NCBI GenBank assembly: GCA_013407085.1
Contig: JACCGJ010023536.1
Span: 1-64,000 of the forward strand
DNA from: Atriophallophorus winterbourni
Lineage: Eukaryota > Platyhelminthes > Trematoda > Plagiorchiida > Microphallidae
DNA: 64,000 nucleotides
Direction of reading: 5' to 3'
Every line of letters starts with the position of its first letter. Position 1 is the stretch's first letter. The notes beneath the pieces are model-generated. The model had not been told where the DNA came from and did no database searches. It was given only the letters and a program-made list of their open reading frames with translations. Positions 35,174-48,266 of this stretch are shown here, one piece after another. The translations under genes and the position numbers were made by a program.

Positions 35174-38100
35174 TGCGGGATATGCCCATATAAATCAGGC
35201 GTTTTTTGTTGTTTTGCATGTCGGTAATAATCGAGTTTGACCAATTGGCGTTGGAGGGTGTATTTGGGATGTGTTGTAAGGGGATTAGGTCAGGAGGAAT
35301 TGGTACGCCATCGACTTGGTGTGTGAAACGCGGGGACTGAACGGATTAATAATGGATCGAGCGTCCTCGTTCGGATCGCATATGCTATCCAGCCTCACTT
35401 GACCTGACTTAATCTTCACCATTTAGGATGGTTGTGCGTCAGTTAATATTGATCGCACACGTCTATCTTAACGAGCGCAGCACCCACCATTGACTCTGCA
35501 GTACTTAACCGCTTAGGATTGGTCTGGTGAATGAAATTTAACCATGATCTATGCTCGTACTGACACCCTTGGTCTAACGAAGATTCCGAGTCAGAAGCGA
35601 AACTTTACGAATAAACTGCTTTCACCGATTCATTTCAAACTTTCTTTTTTCACCCTTACTGTGTACCATCGAAACTAACTCACCTAAGCAAAATTCAGAA
35701 CCTGCAAAAGATCAAACGATATAAACTGTTAATTTTAGTAATTCACCACTTCTGAACAAGTGTTCAGAATATTAATATTTTAAAACAAATAATGGGGACG
35801 AAAAATGCACCGGAATAGGAAAAAATAAATCTTTCATCTCACTCCGTTTTATCACTCCTTTTAAATAAAGTCATCCAGAGATATGCAACAAAAGTGCACG
35901 ATGATCACAATCTCGACATAATTTTTCATGAAAAATGTACGTTAATGGTGTAGCAATGTCTTCCGTAGCATTTACCAAATCGCGTAATACTCTGTAAATC
36001 ATCTGCATTTACAAGCTAAACACACAAGCTGCATCTGCTCTTCACTAGATAAAAATGTCAATTAAAAATTGCGACTGTAATTCTGCTGTTAAAACAAGTG
36101 CTCCAATACGACCGTTTGGAATAGGACAGCTACCCTTTCTAGACATATTTCCCAGTCAACTTAAGTGTAGTAAAGTGCATATGTTAGAATAATAAACTAG
36201 TAATAAGCTAGTACATATGATAGAATGGTAAGCTAGAATTTTAATGTAATTCGGCATTTGTTCAACTTTCCATCCACAATACCATCAAGCAGCAAAGCTT
36301 ATTCAGTAAATTTAAATCATTCCACTTTATGCGGCCTTGCAAGTTAAGTTTTGATGCAACGACATATATCAAATCAAACAACCATGTAAGTCGTTGCTAG
36401 TCGAAAACTTCTGTGGATGCAATGAACTGAAATTTGATTCAAATAGAGTGTTTCTAGCATCCACCGTATGTACAATCAACAACCGGTTTCTCGCTATTGA
36501 AGTCAGCAGGTGGAGAGAGTATGATTGATTTCAGACAGACTTAAACAAATGGAGAAGTGTTCAGCAAAGCTATACTTGAAAGTCACTTTCAAATATGGTT
36601 CTCCAAAGGACCACAGTGTTCAGACACAAAATCACAAAACGTTTATTGGTCTTACGCTCAGGCGGCTTATAAACAACCAACGAATTGTGTTGCTTACAAC
36701 AAAAAAACACAACATGTTTCATTTTGTTTGCCATCATCATGTGGAGAGAGTAAGTGTTGAATGTACGAGCCTCGAAACGTCTGCGTTAATCTCACGCCGC
36801 TTCAGATTTTGTTGAACATTATTCAGAGAGAAAATCAAGTTCATTTGATTTTCAATTTGTGCAATTCACATTGAGATTATGATTTTCTTATAACAGATGG
36901 CAGAAACAATTGATTTTTATAACGGCAAGAAATATTTGGCTAATAACATAATGGATATTTCTAGAGGCTTCATGCGATATCCCTTGTTATGGTTTTTCAA
37001 TTATGTCGGCCAAATTTCTTGTCGAACAGGCTTATCTTGGAATAATTTTATTAGTTCTTCTACAGTATGATATAACATTCAAGGCTTCCATGGATTGTTG
37101 AGAAATTTTACCTCGAAAAATCGATATGATTTTCGAAAAGATTATGTATATATGAACATACCTTTCATTATGAATCTGCAAAGCAAATGTGGTGATAAAA
37201 TTTTAGTTTTGTTTAAAATCTAAGTATAGGTTATGTTAGTAAAATCGATTGATATTAGCATTATTATTAATTTTATTATAATAATGATATAACATTCTTT
37301 CTTTTATAATGACATGAAAAAATTAAAGAATATTATATTCAACAACCTTATGCTGCGTGCATTCACACTGACATGCGTCTGCTTTTGGCATATATATTGG
37401 CGATACCAGAGAACACAGCCTCAAAAAATCAATACGATTCGGTCACATTCCACGTTTTGCACTCCAAACATTGCTTAAAACTATAATCAATACTTATTGT
37501 TGTTTTATTCACATACTTCTCTACGAATTCTAATAGATGCAGCCACAATGGAGGTGAAACTTTGAAAAAAGTTATTCTTTTCACAAGTTCAAAATATATT
37601 CTCTAAAAACCTTATTTTGTATTGTGTACTGCGAAGAATTTTCATTTTTAAAAAAATCGAATTTGTTGTTGTTATTTTCAGCGTAGTCAATCGCATTCGG
37701 ATAACAATGGCGGTACCCACCAATTCGTTTCAGTATACTTTATGATTTTTATCTATCATACTAACAAGTTTTACAGCGCTAAAGCTTAACACATTGATCG
37801 GGTATGTTTGCGCTTTATCTGTGTGAACTTATTTCTCATTTTGTCGCAGAGTTGTTTTGTGTGAGCGCTTAATTACACGAACTTCGAAACTTGTATTTTA
37901 AAAGAAGAATGTTTTTACATTGTAGAGGTGAACATTGGCTTATAAATGAATGTCGATCAAGAGCTTTTGGAGCATATGTATAGAACCACTCTTCGACAAA
38001 CGCAAGAGAAAGAATCGCCGGCAATTCCGACGATGACACACTTGAAACCATATTAATTCGTGTTACGGAAACATATCGTGAGAAATTTTCGAGCGATAAT

Positions 38101-38849
38101 ATGATCGGTAGTCTAAGGAGAAGTATAATGACAGCAGCTATTTAACGATATGCAGTTCTTTATTATCAGTCGAACAAGCCCTTTGTGGTGAAGAATTAAT
38201 GTGACTGGTTAGCACGAAATCGATTGATAAATCAGATTGAAGTAACGACCAGGGACACAAATTTTTCGAGTCAGTGTTTTTGTTAGTTGATTTACCTACA
38301 TTGGATAGGCCTGTGTTCGATTCTTTAACATGTGTGTAATAAACACGTTTAACTTATCAGATTAGTATTGTGTTGTGACATTCTTGAGTGAACGCGGTTT
38401 GCGTTAGGCAGGTTTAATTCATTGATGAATCTTGACGTAATTTATCTGCTTGTGTAACTTCGGGGGTGTGTGACTAGCATCGAGTGATTTGAAGTTTATG
38501 TAATCAACTTAATCGCCTTCAAAACTAGGAACGCGATTTAGCCCCGAATGATGTGACGTAATCACCCATAGCTTCCCCAACCCCACAACAATATATTAGA
38601 CTATATACTACATATATACGCTTGATAAAATGCGGGCGCATTTTGTTGCTCTGACACTTCTGGTCATATCTTTACTGAATCTCATCCGGTTTAAACCATG
38701 CCAAGAATTCTGTGTGTCTTTTAAAAATATCTTGTGGAATACATACGTGTTGAGCTTGTCAGCCGGATTACAACAAAGTTACCGTTACGACATAAATATC
38801 TCAGTTTGCTCACGCGCGCAAATCTTCACCCACGGCTAAATAAACTACC
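35171..38849. other. non-coding stretch with repeat fragments
   Basis: 35171-35640 is less AT-rich than its surroundings and shares CACCCTTGGTCT and following bases with the inverted block at 31907. A partial R1 lies at 36475-36530 and an R2 copy at about 36595-36740. The segment at 38325-38435 matches 20757-20870. A 69-codon frame at 38630-38839(+) starts with a hydrophobic stretch (FVALTLLVISLLNLI) but no family is recognised; it sits just before CR1-5 and may be chance. Confidence 0.45.
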
Positions 38850-41800
38850 GTTTACCTCTCAAACGATCGGCCCAATTTGGTCTACAAACATGATCACATA
38901 ACGAGATCAAACACACGGACATATAAATCGATCGACCAAGCTCTGACTAGCAGGATTTTTACGCCCGACAGCGAAATGGATCCAACGTGACCTCTGCGCC
39001 AATTGCTTGAATCCCGTAAGCAGTGATATTGCTTCGGTCAAATCCACTTTTTTCGGATTACACGTGCATGCGACTTGCGATGAGACTTGTAGTGATGAGT
39101 GTGTAAGGCTTGTGAACGATAATAACTATCTACCTGTTTGTTATTTCTATAATACCCGTAGAAATTCAAATAAAAAACCGCCATCGCAAGAGTATTTTTC
39201 ATGTGTTGGTAAAAGTTTAATACAATAGAGTGTAGATTAACGAAGCTGTAAAATGCTGCCTGTACAATTGACGAATTATTTACAGTCAATAATCAAACCA
39301 AAAGCTTTTAAATTGAACGAACAAGTATGGTCAAAGTCATCACCACCAAACCATCATCATGATTGCTGCAGCATGAAACCACGGAGGTTGTTAAAATCGT
39401 CTTAAAGCCGAGCCCGTTCACATTCAATGACCCATTAATCAAAGTTGTCTCGAATGGAATTTCGCTTAGTGTTAACTGCAAAACGTGCCAGAATCAAATC
39501 AGACGTTATTCTCGAATAGACTCTAGCATTAATCGACCGAATGGTTGGAATTTTGCACTTATAAAATCTAAAATCCACCATCCGGTTCGTTTCTTCGCTT
39601 GATTCGTCCACGAAACGCGCTACACCAAGATAAACCGCGGTTGCTCAAGTTGGTATTGCCAAACAAGAAGGAGTTAGAAGATATAGTTCTATCGAAAGAC
39701 TTGTTTCGGGATTGGGAGTAAGATACATCTCGAGTATTTGTTGATGTGCCCAGGTGAAGCGGGTTAAATTGACACCAAATTGGAGTCAAAACAAGCCAAA
39801 CAAAAGTGATAAGCGAACCCTCATTTTCCAAAATGTACAGAATCTGCCATCGGTTCAGATAGAAAATGGAAATTCAACCACCGTGGAGATTTATTAGTAA
39901 TGCTTTCCATACCAGCAATGCAGGGATTATTGATACGTTTAAAATCCCCAAGTCGCCGAACTACGAAAGTACTGGTCTAGGACCCCTTTAACTGACAGAA
40001 TTGACCACCACTATGGCGGACACTGATCTTAACAATTGGGACCAGTATCGATACAAATTTTCACGAAACATCAAAATTATCACTTAACACCTGAAAACCG
40101 ACTCTAACGTGCAATTTGTCGAACGTCCTGGTACTGATCATAGCGATGCCGCGAATCCTGATACAAAAAACGGGAATTGACCGACTTTATTGGAGTCGGT
40201 GATGTAATATACCTAATAAAACCAGCCATGGCATCTTTGGCACGTACCGAACTTATCTGTTCAGTCATCCATCATCCAACAATTTTGCGCAGATCAAAAC
40301 ATAAATGTTTGTACACAAACACACAATGCTTGACTGATAAATTACCCGAGTAAATCGAGCTTCATGAAAAATACTCACCGGTCCACATTTTCCGTAACGG
40401 AAACCTGGGGTAATCACCATTCAGCTGAGCAGGGAATTTGCATTTAAAACGTTTCTTTTTCATCGTGATTTTATTGAGCGTGGAGGAGGAGTTGTTATTA
40501 ACTATGATCCTCACCCAACGTTCAGAGAAATTACGGACAAAGATTTGATATTGGAAGACACTGTGGTATTCACTTGAATTAGCAATATGAAAATTTGAAA
40601 AAAATTTGTTGTTGGTTTGATTTACCCACCACCTTCAGCAGACGAAGGACACTATGCTAGCTTACTCGCGAAAACTCAGTTGGTTGTTTCCAGATATCGC
40701 AACAACTTCCTGATTATTGTTGATTGTAATCTGCCGAAATTACTGAATTACGAGACTCGACCAGTGAATTCTGTTGCTCATTTATTTTATGAAATGTTTA
40801 ACAATATTCATTTATTTAACCACATCACAAGCAGAACTCGCTTCAGAGGCAAAAAAATCAATACTCAATCTTGTTCAGACGAGCAACGGAAATGTCATGG
40901 ACGATGGCCACAAGGAGGAACCACTTGGAAAGAGTGACTATTTACTCCCTGTTTTGATTAGATATCTGAAGAAATATGTGCTAGTCATGCTCAAAAATTG
41001 ATAATAAAAATCGATACAATCAAAACTTTATCAACGGCGCTTCAAGAAGTCACCTACATTGTGCCGATTAACAGCGATGTCTAGTAATGCTGGTCATCGA
41101 TCCTGAAGAAAGTCTACACAAAATAGAATTGTTTTCTAAAAAAATTTTCAAAGAACTAGAATAAAGTTTTTAATAAATAATCAAGAGTCGAATACGGAAA
41201 TAAATATATGTGAAAAACCGTGCGTCGTGAAGCCACATACTGCAGGTAACAAATGAATCCTGGGAATCCTACCGTTCGCTGAGGAACGAAGTTACGAAAT
41301 TTGTTCAATTGGTTCGAGGAGAGTATCAATGCTATCTGATTGATGAAATTCAACGAAAAAAGAAGCTTCTCCTCCAGATCGTTAAGAGTAAAACCAGGAT
41401 AAAGCCAGGCGTTTTCGCTTTACTTACCACAAACGTAATTACCTCCACAGCGCACTAAGCTGCCAACGAATTCGACAAAATTTACTCTAGAGTTTCTACC
41501 CAAAATTCGCGTGTGTTATGTTAAACCTTCTTTCAAATCAATAACTAACACAATACAGACGACGGTATGAACCCCGTGTGGGTCCGATTTAGGCTTCTCG
41601 TGTTATATACAAAAATAAGATGAAATAACAGTTATTTCTTAAACAATACGGCCATGCTCTATTTTCCCAACTCTCTGATCTTTTCCACCTGTCTCTGAGT
41701 TGTAGCAAGGTTCATAGTGACTGGAAAAAGTGTAATAATAACTCCGATATACAAAGGACGGAAACGATCCAATGTGTCTAACTACAGAATAGTCACATTT

Positions 41801-42990
41801 TAGGCGTGTTCTTTAAACATCGAACAAAATAAGCTTCTTTTCATCGTAAAGCACAGATTTAGGACAAGACATTCCTGCATCACCAATCTTCTCATAAGTC
41901 TCGATAAATGAACTCAATCACTGGATATGTCAGAAGCCTCTGACGGAGTTAATCACAGCTAACAGCTACAGAAATCGGAGCAGCTTGGGGTAGGTTGCAG
42001 GTTGTTGGCTTTGATAGAAGATAACTACGCTGGTAGTGTCATCGGTGTTAGAGTTGATTGGCATTATCCAGCCCAGTAGATGTATAATGTGGCGTAAAAC
42101 AAGGCTCAGATTAGAGGCAAATACTCTTTCTTGTTTATGCGAAAGATATACTTTAAGGCAGCAAAATTATTTTATTTGCAGAGGACTTCAAGGTTTTGAT
42201 TAGCTTGTGGACCATCAAAAATTGCCAAATTCTACAAATCACATAGATTCACTTCATACGTGGTTGATGCAAAACTACCAACAAATCAAAATCGAAGAAT
42301 ATAACATTTTAAACGTCGTTATTACCTTCGAATTGGCATACTCTCTGGAATCATGGCTTAAAGAATAGAAGGACCTAGGTATATGGATTAGCGGTAACTA
42401 GAAGTGTTCACACTTATACAAAATGTCCTGCAAAAACATAACACAGTCCAGAAGGATATTCGGTAGCTTCACAAACAGGTGCTCCTATGGATTTTTAACA
42501 CCTGTAGCTGGGCAACAATGGAGTACGCTGTTTAAGCATGTTCGCCGATGTTACAAATGACATGGTGTTGCTGCAACGCGTATAACACCTTGCTACAAAT
42601 CTGGTGGCTGCACTAAACAAGAAGAGGATGCATTTCTGAACTTACGTGACTTTTCGCACCGCCGTGTTAGGGGTGATTTGATTCTTATGTTTCACACTCT
42701 GCACACAGTGGATCACCCGCTTGAACACCTGTCTGATCGCCAAGAACCATGTGGTAGCAGATCTCATAGCTACAAGTTGCCCATTCCACACTCTAGATCA
42801 GTTTGTCTAAGGTTCTTCTTTGTTGTTCGAGTTTGTTTTATATGGAAATCTCTATCACCACATATCGTTTGTGCATAAAGCCTGAACATGTTCACGGCAG
42901 AATTTGATGAGTAAACGCTGACCAAATGCACACTCGCACCTGAATACATGAGCTCACGTTCCATATTGACAAGGTATATTCGGTTTCCGT
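38850..42990 (+). mobile_element. very old CR1 copy (CR1-5)
   Basis: All CR1 regions can be followed in order despite many stops. ORF1 finger region 38870-39220 (TRSNTRTYKSIDQ, SDECVRLVNDNNYLPVCYFY, paralleling CR1-3). ORF1 C part 39880-40000 (IIDTFKIPKSPNY). Endonuclease 40430-40930 (ERGGGVVINY, VVGLIYPPPSADEGH, FLIIVDCNLPKLL, LFYEMFNNIHLFNHITSRTR). RT remnants 41390-42330 (IKPGVFAL, SDWKKCNNNSDIQR, ILFLVYAKDI, ILFAEDFKVLI). C-terminal tail 42640-42890 (SHRRVRGDLILMF, FIWKSLSPHIVCA). Motif C is FAED in place of FADD and the endonuclease GDFN is VDCN. The density of stops makes this one of the oldest copies here. Confidence 0.72.
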
Positions 42991-43194
42991 AATGTATAAG
43001 CATTTTAGACCATTCAAACTTTAATTTACATCGAATTACCACAAATGATACCTTCTTAAATGTCAACCTCTCGAATTAATGTATTTGCAGTAGATCAGTG
43101 AGTACGACATTCCTTCATTATATAAAATAATTCAGCGAGCGAAACAGTCGTAATCCTCGTATATACGTAATCCAACAGATAAAGTTTAAGTTTA
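42991..43194. other. short spacer between CR1-5 and CR1-6
   Basis: No gene or repeat recognised. Confidence 0.4.
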
Positions 43195-44665
43195 ATGTAG
43201 TGCTGAGTATTTTGTTTTTAATTGGAGAGTCATTGTGCATTCTTCGTCGTTAATTCGAAATACAGAGGTTGTTTTTTGGCCTCCTTCGCTCAATGTTGTC
43301 CAGTGATGTATATCACAATCGCGCGTGATAAGAGAGGTGACCTTGTTCCTCAACAGACGATATGTTTCCAAAATACCTGGCATCGGATTCTGGGCATAGT
43401 TTCTCCATGCATCGTTGCGTATCTTAATCCACTTCCTTGTACGGCTTCTCAATGTGAAGGTAAATCGTTAAATCGTTGTCCTTGGCACAAATCTAGAATG
43501 TAGGTTTATTTCATCACACAGCTTCTCTATGAAGTTTACCCAAGAAAGATGCACGTCGTGGTGTCTGGTTTCCAGTCAGAAATCGTTCCAAGAGCATTGT
43601 GAAGACTTCAAATATCCAGTTGTAGTTTTGTTTTGTTGATGTCACTCATTCTTTCGGCTCGACAAACATAATCAAATAAGAGGACCATGTGGTCACTAGA
43701 ACCCAATGGAGTTTCGTAGCCGAGATTTTCGACGGCGTGTTTCTCACGCGTTAGTATTAGATCCAGGACGAATGCCACGTTACCTTCTCTATATCTAGTG
43801 TTATTAAAAGGAATATCGAAGATCAGTTCTTGAAACGCATCGTCGAGCGAATTCGTCGAAAGAGCGTTGTTCTTCATCAAGTTTGGAAGGTTGAAATCTC
43901 CCATAACTAGGAGTGGCGTTTTGAAATCAGGCAGCCAAAAGTTAGATTTTCTGGAGTAGTTCTACACTGTGCGCGTCACTTGAGCTTGGAGCCCGATAAA
44001 TCACGCCAACAATGCAGTCCTCTCCAGTTGTCAGCTTAATTGAGCACCACAGAGTATCCTGTACACGTAGGCCAATATCGTCAATTTCTCTGCATGATAA
44101 CTGTTGGTTGTAGTAAAGGGCTTCGCCACCGCCGCGTCCCGTACGGTCTTGACGAAGAAGAGACATTCCTTTCAATTGCAATTCATTGTCTGATAATTGA
44201 GGTTGAAACCATGTTTCGGTAATTGCAACTAAGTCCGTGAGTGCTGTATACATCCAGTATCAAACTCCTGTATTCTGTTTCTCAGACACTGCACGTTCGT
44301 ATAGAGACACTTTATGGTTTTATGGGTTAACAATGATAGACAATGTGAGAGACTAGTTTTAGTTTCGAGTTGTGATATATTTGGCAAGGTTTGAGGGTTG
44401 GTATGCATAAATTCAATCCGGTTCACAGCTCCATCCGTTCTCTGCCGTGCCGTGCGGTCGCATTATTTTGAGCTCCTGTTAATCAGGATATGCTGTTCTT
44501 ACACTTACACGTACGTGGATATATTATACCTTGTTGGACTCCTCTCGAAGTCAGCTTTCTAGATATACCACTCTCGTAGCGGTATTCGATAATACGAACA
44601 AACTTGGATTTATCGTGATTTTCCCATATTGGATCTACGCGTGCAACTCTGTTAATACTCTTCAA
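43195..44665 (-). mobile_element. CR1 endonuclease region (CR1-6)
   Basis: The minus strand from 44665 has a possible ORF1 end (INRVARVDPIWENHDKSKFV), then ORF2: KCLYTNVQCLRNRIQEF (about 44310), LVAITETWF (about 44230), GRGGGEALYY, VQDTLWCSIKL, CIVGVIYRAPSSS, MGDFNLPNL, FVLDLILTREKHA, PLGSSDHMVLLFDYVCRAE, then RSRTRKWIKIRNDAWRNYA and NKVTSLI at 43452-43330. The endonuclease catalytic blocks are retained, in three frames. It stops before the RT core. It lies head-to-head with CR1-7, about 240 bp apart. Confidence 0.8.
43265..43325 (-). mobile_element. minute RTE-type LINE 3' end (RTE-f) within CR1-6
   Basis: GGCCTCCTTCGCTCAATGTT with ATGTATATCACAATCG resembles the RTE-b 3' UTR (10990-11035: GCCTCCTTCGGTCGATGTCG ... 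ATGTACATCACAATC). It falls exactly where the CR1-6 reading KVTSLI breaks. An extreme 5' truncation is the simplest reading. Confidence 0.45.
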
Positions 44666-44904
44666 GTCCTCAAAGGGATTAACGTCATTGGAAAGATCTT
44701 ATTCTTTGCCGTCGACTGGTTATATATTCAACGTCATGAGAGCAACTACCGAAGCGCATCGCCGAAATCAATTCTGACTTTGCTCTTATTAGTGAACAAC
44801 GCTTTTCATCGCGCTAACCATATTCATCATCGATCGATCGACAGAATCACTGCCTGTGCACACACAACTGAACAGTACTGCACACAACCCTGACCGGATG
44901 ACCC

Positions 44905-46335
44905 CGAAAGGATACAAAGCGCACCGGGATGCATGTGCACGGTTTGCCGAAAGTCGGTAAGTCCTAAGGCAAAGTCTGTCACGTGTTACGCCTATTTGTT
45001 GAAAGTGCATGGAGATATTTGTCCTGGTGTCTATAATGTTATAATTTTATGCCAGCTGTTATATGGGGTTCGTACAATGAACCACGATGTTCAGACACAG
45101 AATCACAAAGTGATTTTCGGTAAACACTCGAGGCGCTTATGGATGACCAAAGTAATGTGTGTAAGGGATGGGGATGTGAGCAACACATTACTTTGTCCTG
45201 GTGTCTGTTATGTTTGTCTGGTTTGCAAGGCCAAATCAACACCGTCAGCCTCGGCGGCGAAAACCCCTGAATATGATATTGAGATGCGTCTAAATGGAAT
45301 GGAATCCAGTATACAAAACTGAATGAACTGATAATAAACGTCACAAAGGCGCCGTCGTTACCCGACTTAGAGGTTACTGCCGAAGAGCCGGCAGATAATC
45401 CATCATACTCGAGCAAATCAACATTTGCCAAGATAACCGCGCAGATAGCGACTAAAACGGGGAAGAGTTCGTTGCGATCAGTGACTCGTCGAGGTAACGG
45501 AACCGGGAAAGGACTCAGAATATCCACTACTAAAATGACTGACTCAAATTATAAAATAAAGTCCGCGGGTGTAAACCTTAGCGTTATATTTTCAAACGTG
45601 ACTGAGTCGCAGGAAACGCTGTTTGAAGCTACGCAAAAACATGACTTAGCTGAGTGGTATAAGCTCTGCAGTCAGATGAGATTGGCCGCAGTTACTCTCT
45701 CATAAATAGTTCGATTAAACCGCTACCCGAATACTTATCACACGGATGATCCTTGCCTTTTAAGAATAACGCTGCAATCTGTGGGGGACGTGGAATAAGG
45801 GCTCTTAACTGCTTACATTCTTAGAGGTGTTCCAGATACTACATGTCGTATCAATGCAGACTTACCATGGTGGGAGCGAAAGTCATCGAAAAAATCTCGT
45901 GAAGAACGTAAACCAAGAAGTATTGTAATTCTTTGTGTTCCGGAAGATGCTGCTGACGTACATTATAAGGAAAAGTCTGAGCACGACCACAAGCAGTGGA
46001 AATATCTAGCTGAAACAATTGGTATTAAAAATACCATACTTCTGGATGCTTTTAGGATACCGCGGTCTGCCAACTAAAAAGGACAAGGTCGTAGCCCATT
46101 AAAGCTAACCTTCTTCACAACCGAAATGACGGATACTATCAAACGTCAATGGAAAGCTAATAGAAAATACCTACCACAAAACGTCAAGTTGAGCTTGCCC
46201 AACGTAATAGCCGGAAGCAAGCAAACGGATAGTACCGACCCTCAAACGCCTAGTGATGAGGTTCAACCTGAATGTTATGCGACTGCTCCAAAAAACTTGA
46301 GCATTCCGACTCAAACCGAGTCGGCCCTCTTATAA
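44905..46335 (+). pseudogene. CR1-7 ORF1, fragmented
   Basis: Frames in order: MCTVCRKSVSPKAKSV with KVHGDICPGV (44933-45032), interrupted by the short retroposon, then CYVCLVCKAKSTPSASAAKT with YDIEMRLNGMESSIQN (45207-45322), ATKMTDSN-type linker, MTESQETLFEA-like and KHDLAEWYKLCSQMRLAAVT (45472-45705), then in another frame WWERKSSKKSREERKPRSIV and AFRIPRSAN (45860-46075), and finally LSLPNVIAGSKQTD (46126-46335). The finger Cys pairs are kept. It overlaps the ORF2 frame by 64 bases, as ORF2 opens at 46272. Confidence 0.75.
45018..45206 (+). mobile_element. 159-bp R2 retroposon with 15-bp target duplication
   Basis: TTTGTCCTGGTGTCT is present at 45018-45032 and 45192-45206. Removing the 159 bp between (45033-45191) rejoins ORF1 as DICPGVCYVC, matching CR1-9 (DDCPGVCYGC). 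The insert is an R2 copy (GGTTCGTACAATGAACCACG, AGGCGCTTATGGATGACC). Its last ~45 bp form a snap-back: CCAAAGTAATGTGT is answered by ACACATTACTTTG. No A/B box was identified. Confidence 0.78.
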
Positions 46336-48266
46336 CTTTTCATGATTTGAACAGCACAAACTTTATAAGATGTTTATATAGAAATGCACAAAGCCTTCCA
46401 AACAAATTAGCTGAGCTAACCGAGATATGTTCCCGCTACTCACCTGACATTATCGCCAATGCAGAAACATGGTATTCTTCCCAATTGATTGACACGGAGA
46501 TATCAATTTCAAATATGAATTTGATGAGGAACAATCGAGAGAGAAGTGGTGGTGGTGTTGCTCTTTATTATCATAATCGACTCCAGTGCCATCCAATAGA
46601 CAAGACAGAATTCACGCTCGAGGATACAATTTGGTGCACTTTAACACTGATGTCTGGTGACGTCTGCATTATTGGTGTGGTCTACCGGTCCCCTTCATCC
46701 ACGGAATCGTACAACGAAAGGTTGATCCAAGTGCTTCAGCGCTTGACTCGCACACAGCAAGCAACGACACTTATTATGGGTGATTTTAATCTGTCCGCCC
46801 TTTATCTCAGGGACGATCACTCCCCACAAACGCTAGAATACCGATTTAGAGAGGTACTAGATTCAATCCCGTTATACAACCATGTTCACGAATGCACCCG
46901 GAGGAGAGGTTCTGACCGCCCCTATGTCTTGGATTTGGTGTTAACATCGGAGGAACAATCTATCGAAGCGATCGAATTCCAGGCTCCACTGGGTCTTAGC
47001 GACCATTCAGTGATTATGTTTGACTATGTTTGCAGTACTCAGCAATCGCTTACTCCGAATGGGGTGGTTCGACGGGTAGATAAATTGGCCCTGAGTAAAT
47101 CGCTCATGCAGATTCCGCATTTTCAGACGGACAATATAACCCCTGACTCGCAATGGAACGAGCTTGTAGGTTTTCTGAAAATGAAGATAGACGAGAACTC
47201 GCAGATCGTTCAGAAAAGGTGCGTCGATGAACTTCGTTTTGTTGTCCGCAGCAGAACAAAAAAGTGGATAGCACTGAAGCGAGCAGCGTGGGTGCAGCAC
47301 AAAGCCAACAATACTTCTACTTCTTGGCAACATTTCCGTATGTTACGCAACAAAGTGACTGCACTTATTCGAGAGGATAAGGAAGCGCACCAATTGATGC
47401 TGCTGTCAAAAATGAAACGCAACCCAAAATTACTATACAAAATCATGAACGCGAAAGCGAAAGTCAAACCAGGTATTTTTCCCATCCAGAATGGTGAAAA
47501 ACTCACTGAAACAGCGTTGGAAACCGCAAATGCTCTAGCAATTTACTACTCTAAAGTGTTCGTGCCACAGGTTTTAGTGGAACGTTTTGAGTATTCAATC
47601 GAAAGAGGATTCGAAACATTGTGCTATATTTCGATAAATCCAATGATTGTTGCAAGTCATTTGCTCAAACTAAATGTAAGAAAATCCCCAGGAGCGGATG
47701 GCATCACACCAGATGAGCTCAGATTCTGTCACCGTGAGCTTTGTGAACCGCTCTCCAGCCTGTTTAACTATTCGTTGCTTAAGGGAGTTGTACCGAATGA
47801 TTGGAAGTCCGGCGTGATAACACCTATCTTCAAATGCGGTTGCCGATCTGACGCAGCAAATTATCGCACCGTCACACTTTTACCTGTTATTGCTAAGGTC
47901 ATGGAATGTATAGTCTCGAAAAGAATGGTTGTACACTTTGAATCGCTTATTTTGTTTTCGCTAGGACAGCAAGGATTTCGATCTCACCGATCCTGTCTCA
48001 CAAATCTTCTCACAGCATTAGACGACTGGACAAAAGAGTTGGATAGAAGTTCTTGCATTTATGTCTATTACCTATACATTTGGAAAGCTTTTGACAGAGT
48101 CAATCATCATCTGCTTTTCCAAAAACTGATGCGTTCAGAATATGTGATCCACTCCTCTCATGGTTGTGCGACTATTTGTCAGATCGCGACGCCCGAGTTA
48201 AAGTTAACGGAGCGCTATCTCAAACGTTCAAAACCACCAGTGGAGTCCCACAAGGGTCTGTGCTAG
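46272..48266 (+). pseudogene. CR1-7 ORF2, long open frame with lost RT catalytic residue
   Basis: 664 codons stay open. Endonuclease: YRNAQSLPNKLAELTEI, NAETWYSS, GGGVALYYHNRL, GVVYRSPSS, IMGDFNLSAL, VLDLVLTSEEQ, LGLSDHSVIMFDYVCS. RT: SRTKKWIALKRAAWVQ, LNVRKSPGADGITPDELRFC, GVVPNDWKSGVITPIFKCGC, NYRTVTLLPVIAKVMECIV, QQGFRSHRSCLTNLLTALDD, then motif A VYYLYIWKAFDRVNH where CYLDISKAFDRV is expected (seen in CR1-9), so the catalytic Asp is Tyr. A frameshift near 48170 moves the rest to 48164-48421: SGVPQGSVLGPLLFLLYIKD and FVDDMKI (Ala to Val before the DD pair). The protein would be RT-dead even without the frameshift. Confidence 0.85.

Noticed and set aside
38630..38839. Small secreted or membrane protein (hydrophobic start at 38630)
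   Set aside because: 69 codons, no family, next to a decayed CR1 in AT-rich DNA; a hydrophobic stretch is common by chance in such sequence.
44531..44893. 120-codon plus-strand frame between CR1-6 and CR1-7
   Set aside because: Partly antisense to the CR1-6 ORF1 end; no domain or codon signal of its own.
47007..47506. Antisense frames of about 100 codons at 47007-47333 and 47210-47506
   Set aside because: They lie wholly opposite the CR1-7 ORF2 with clear RT sequence; shadows of the real frame.
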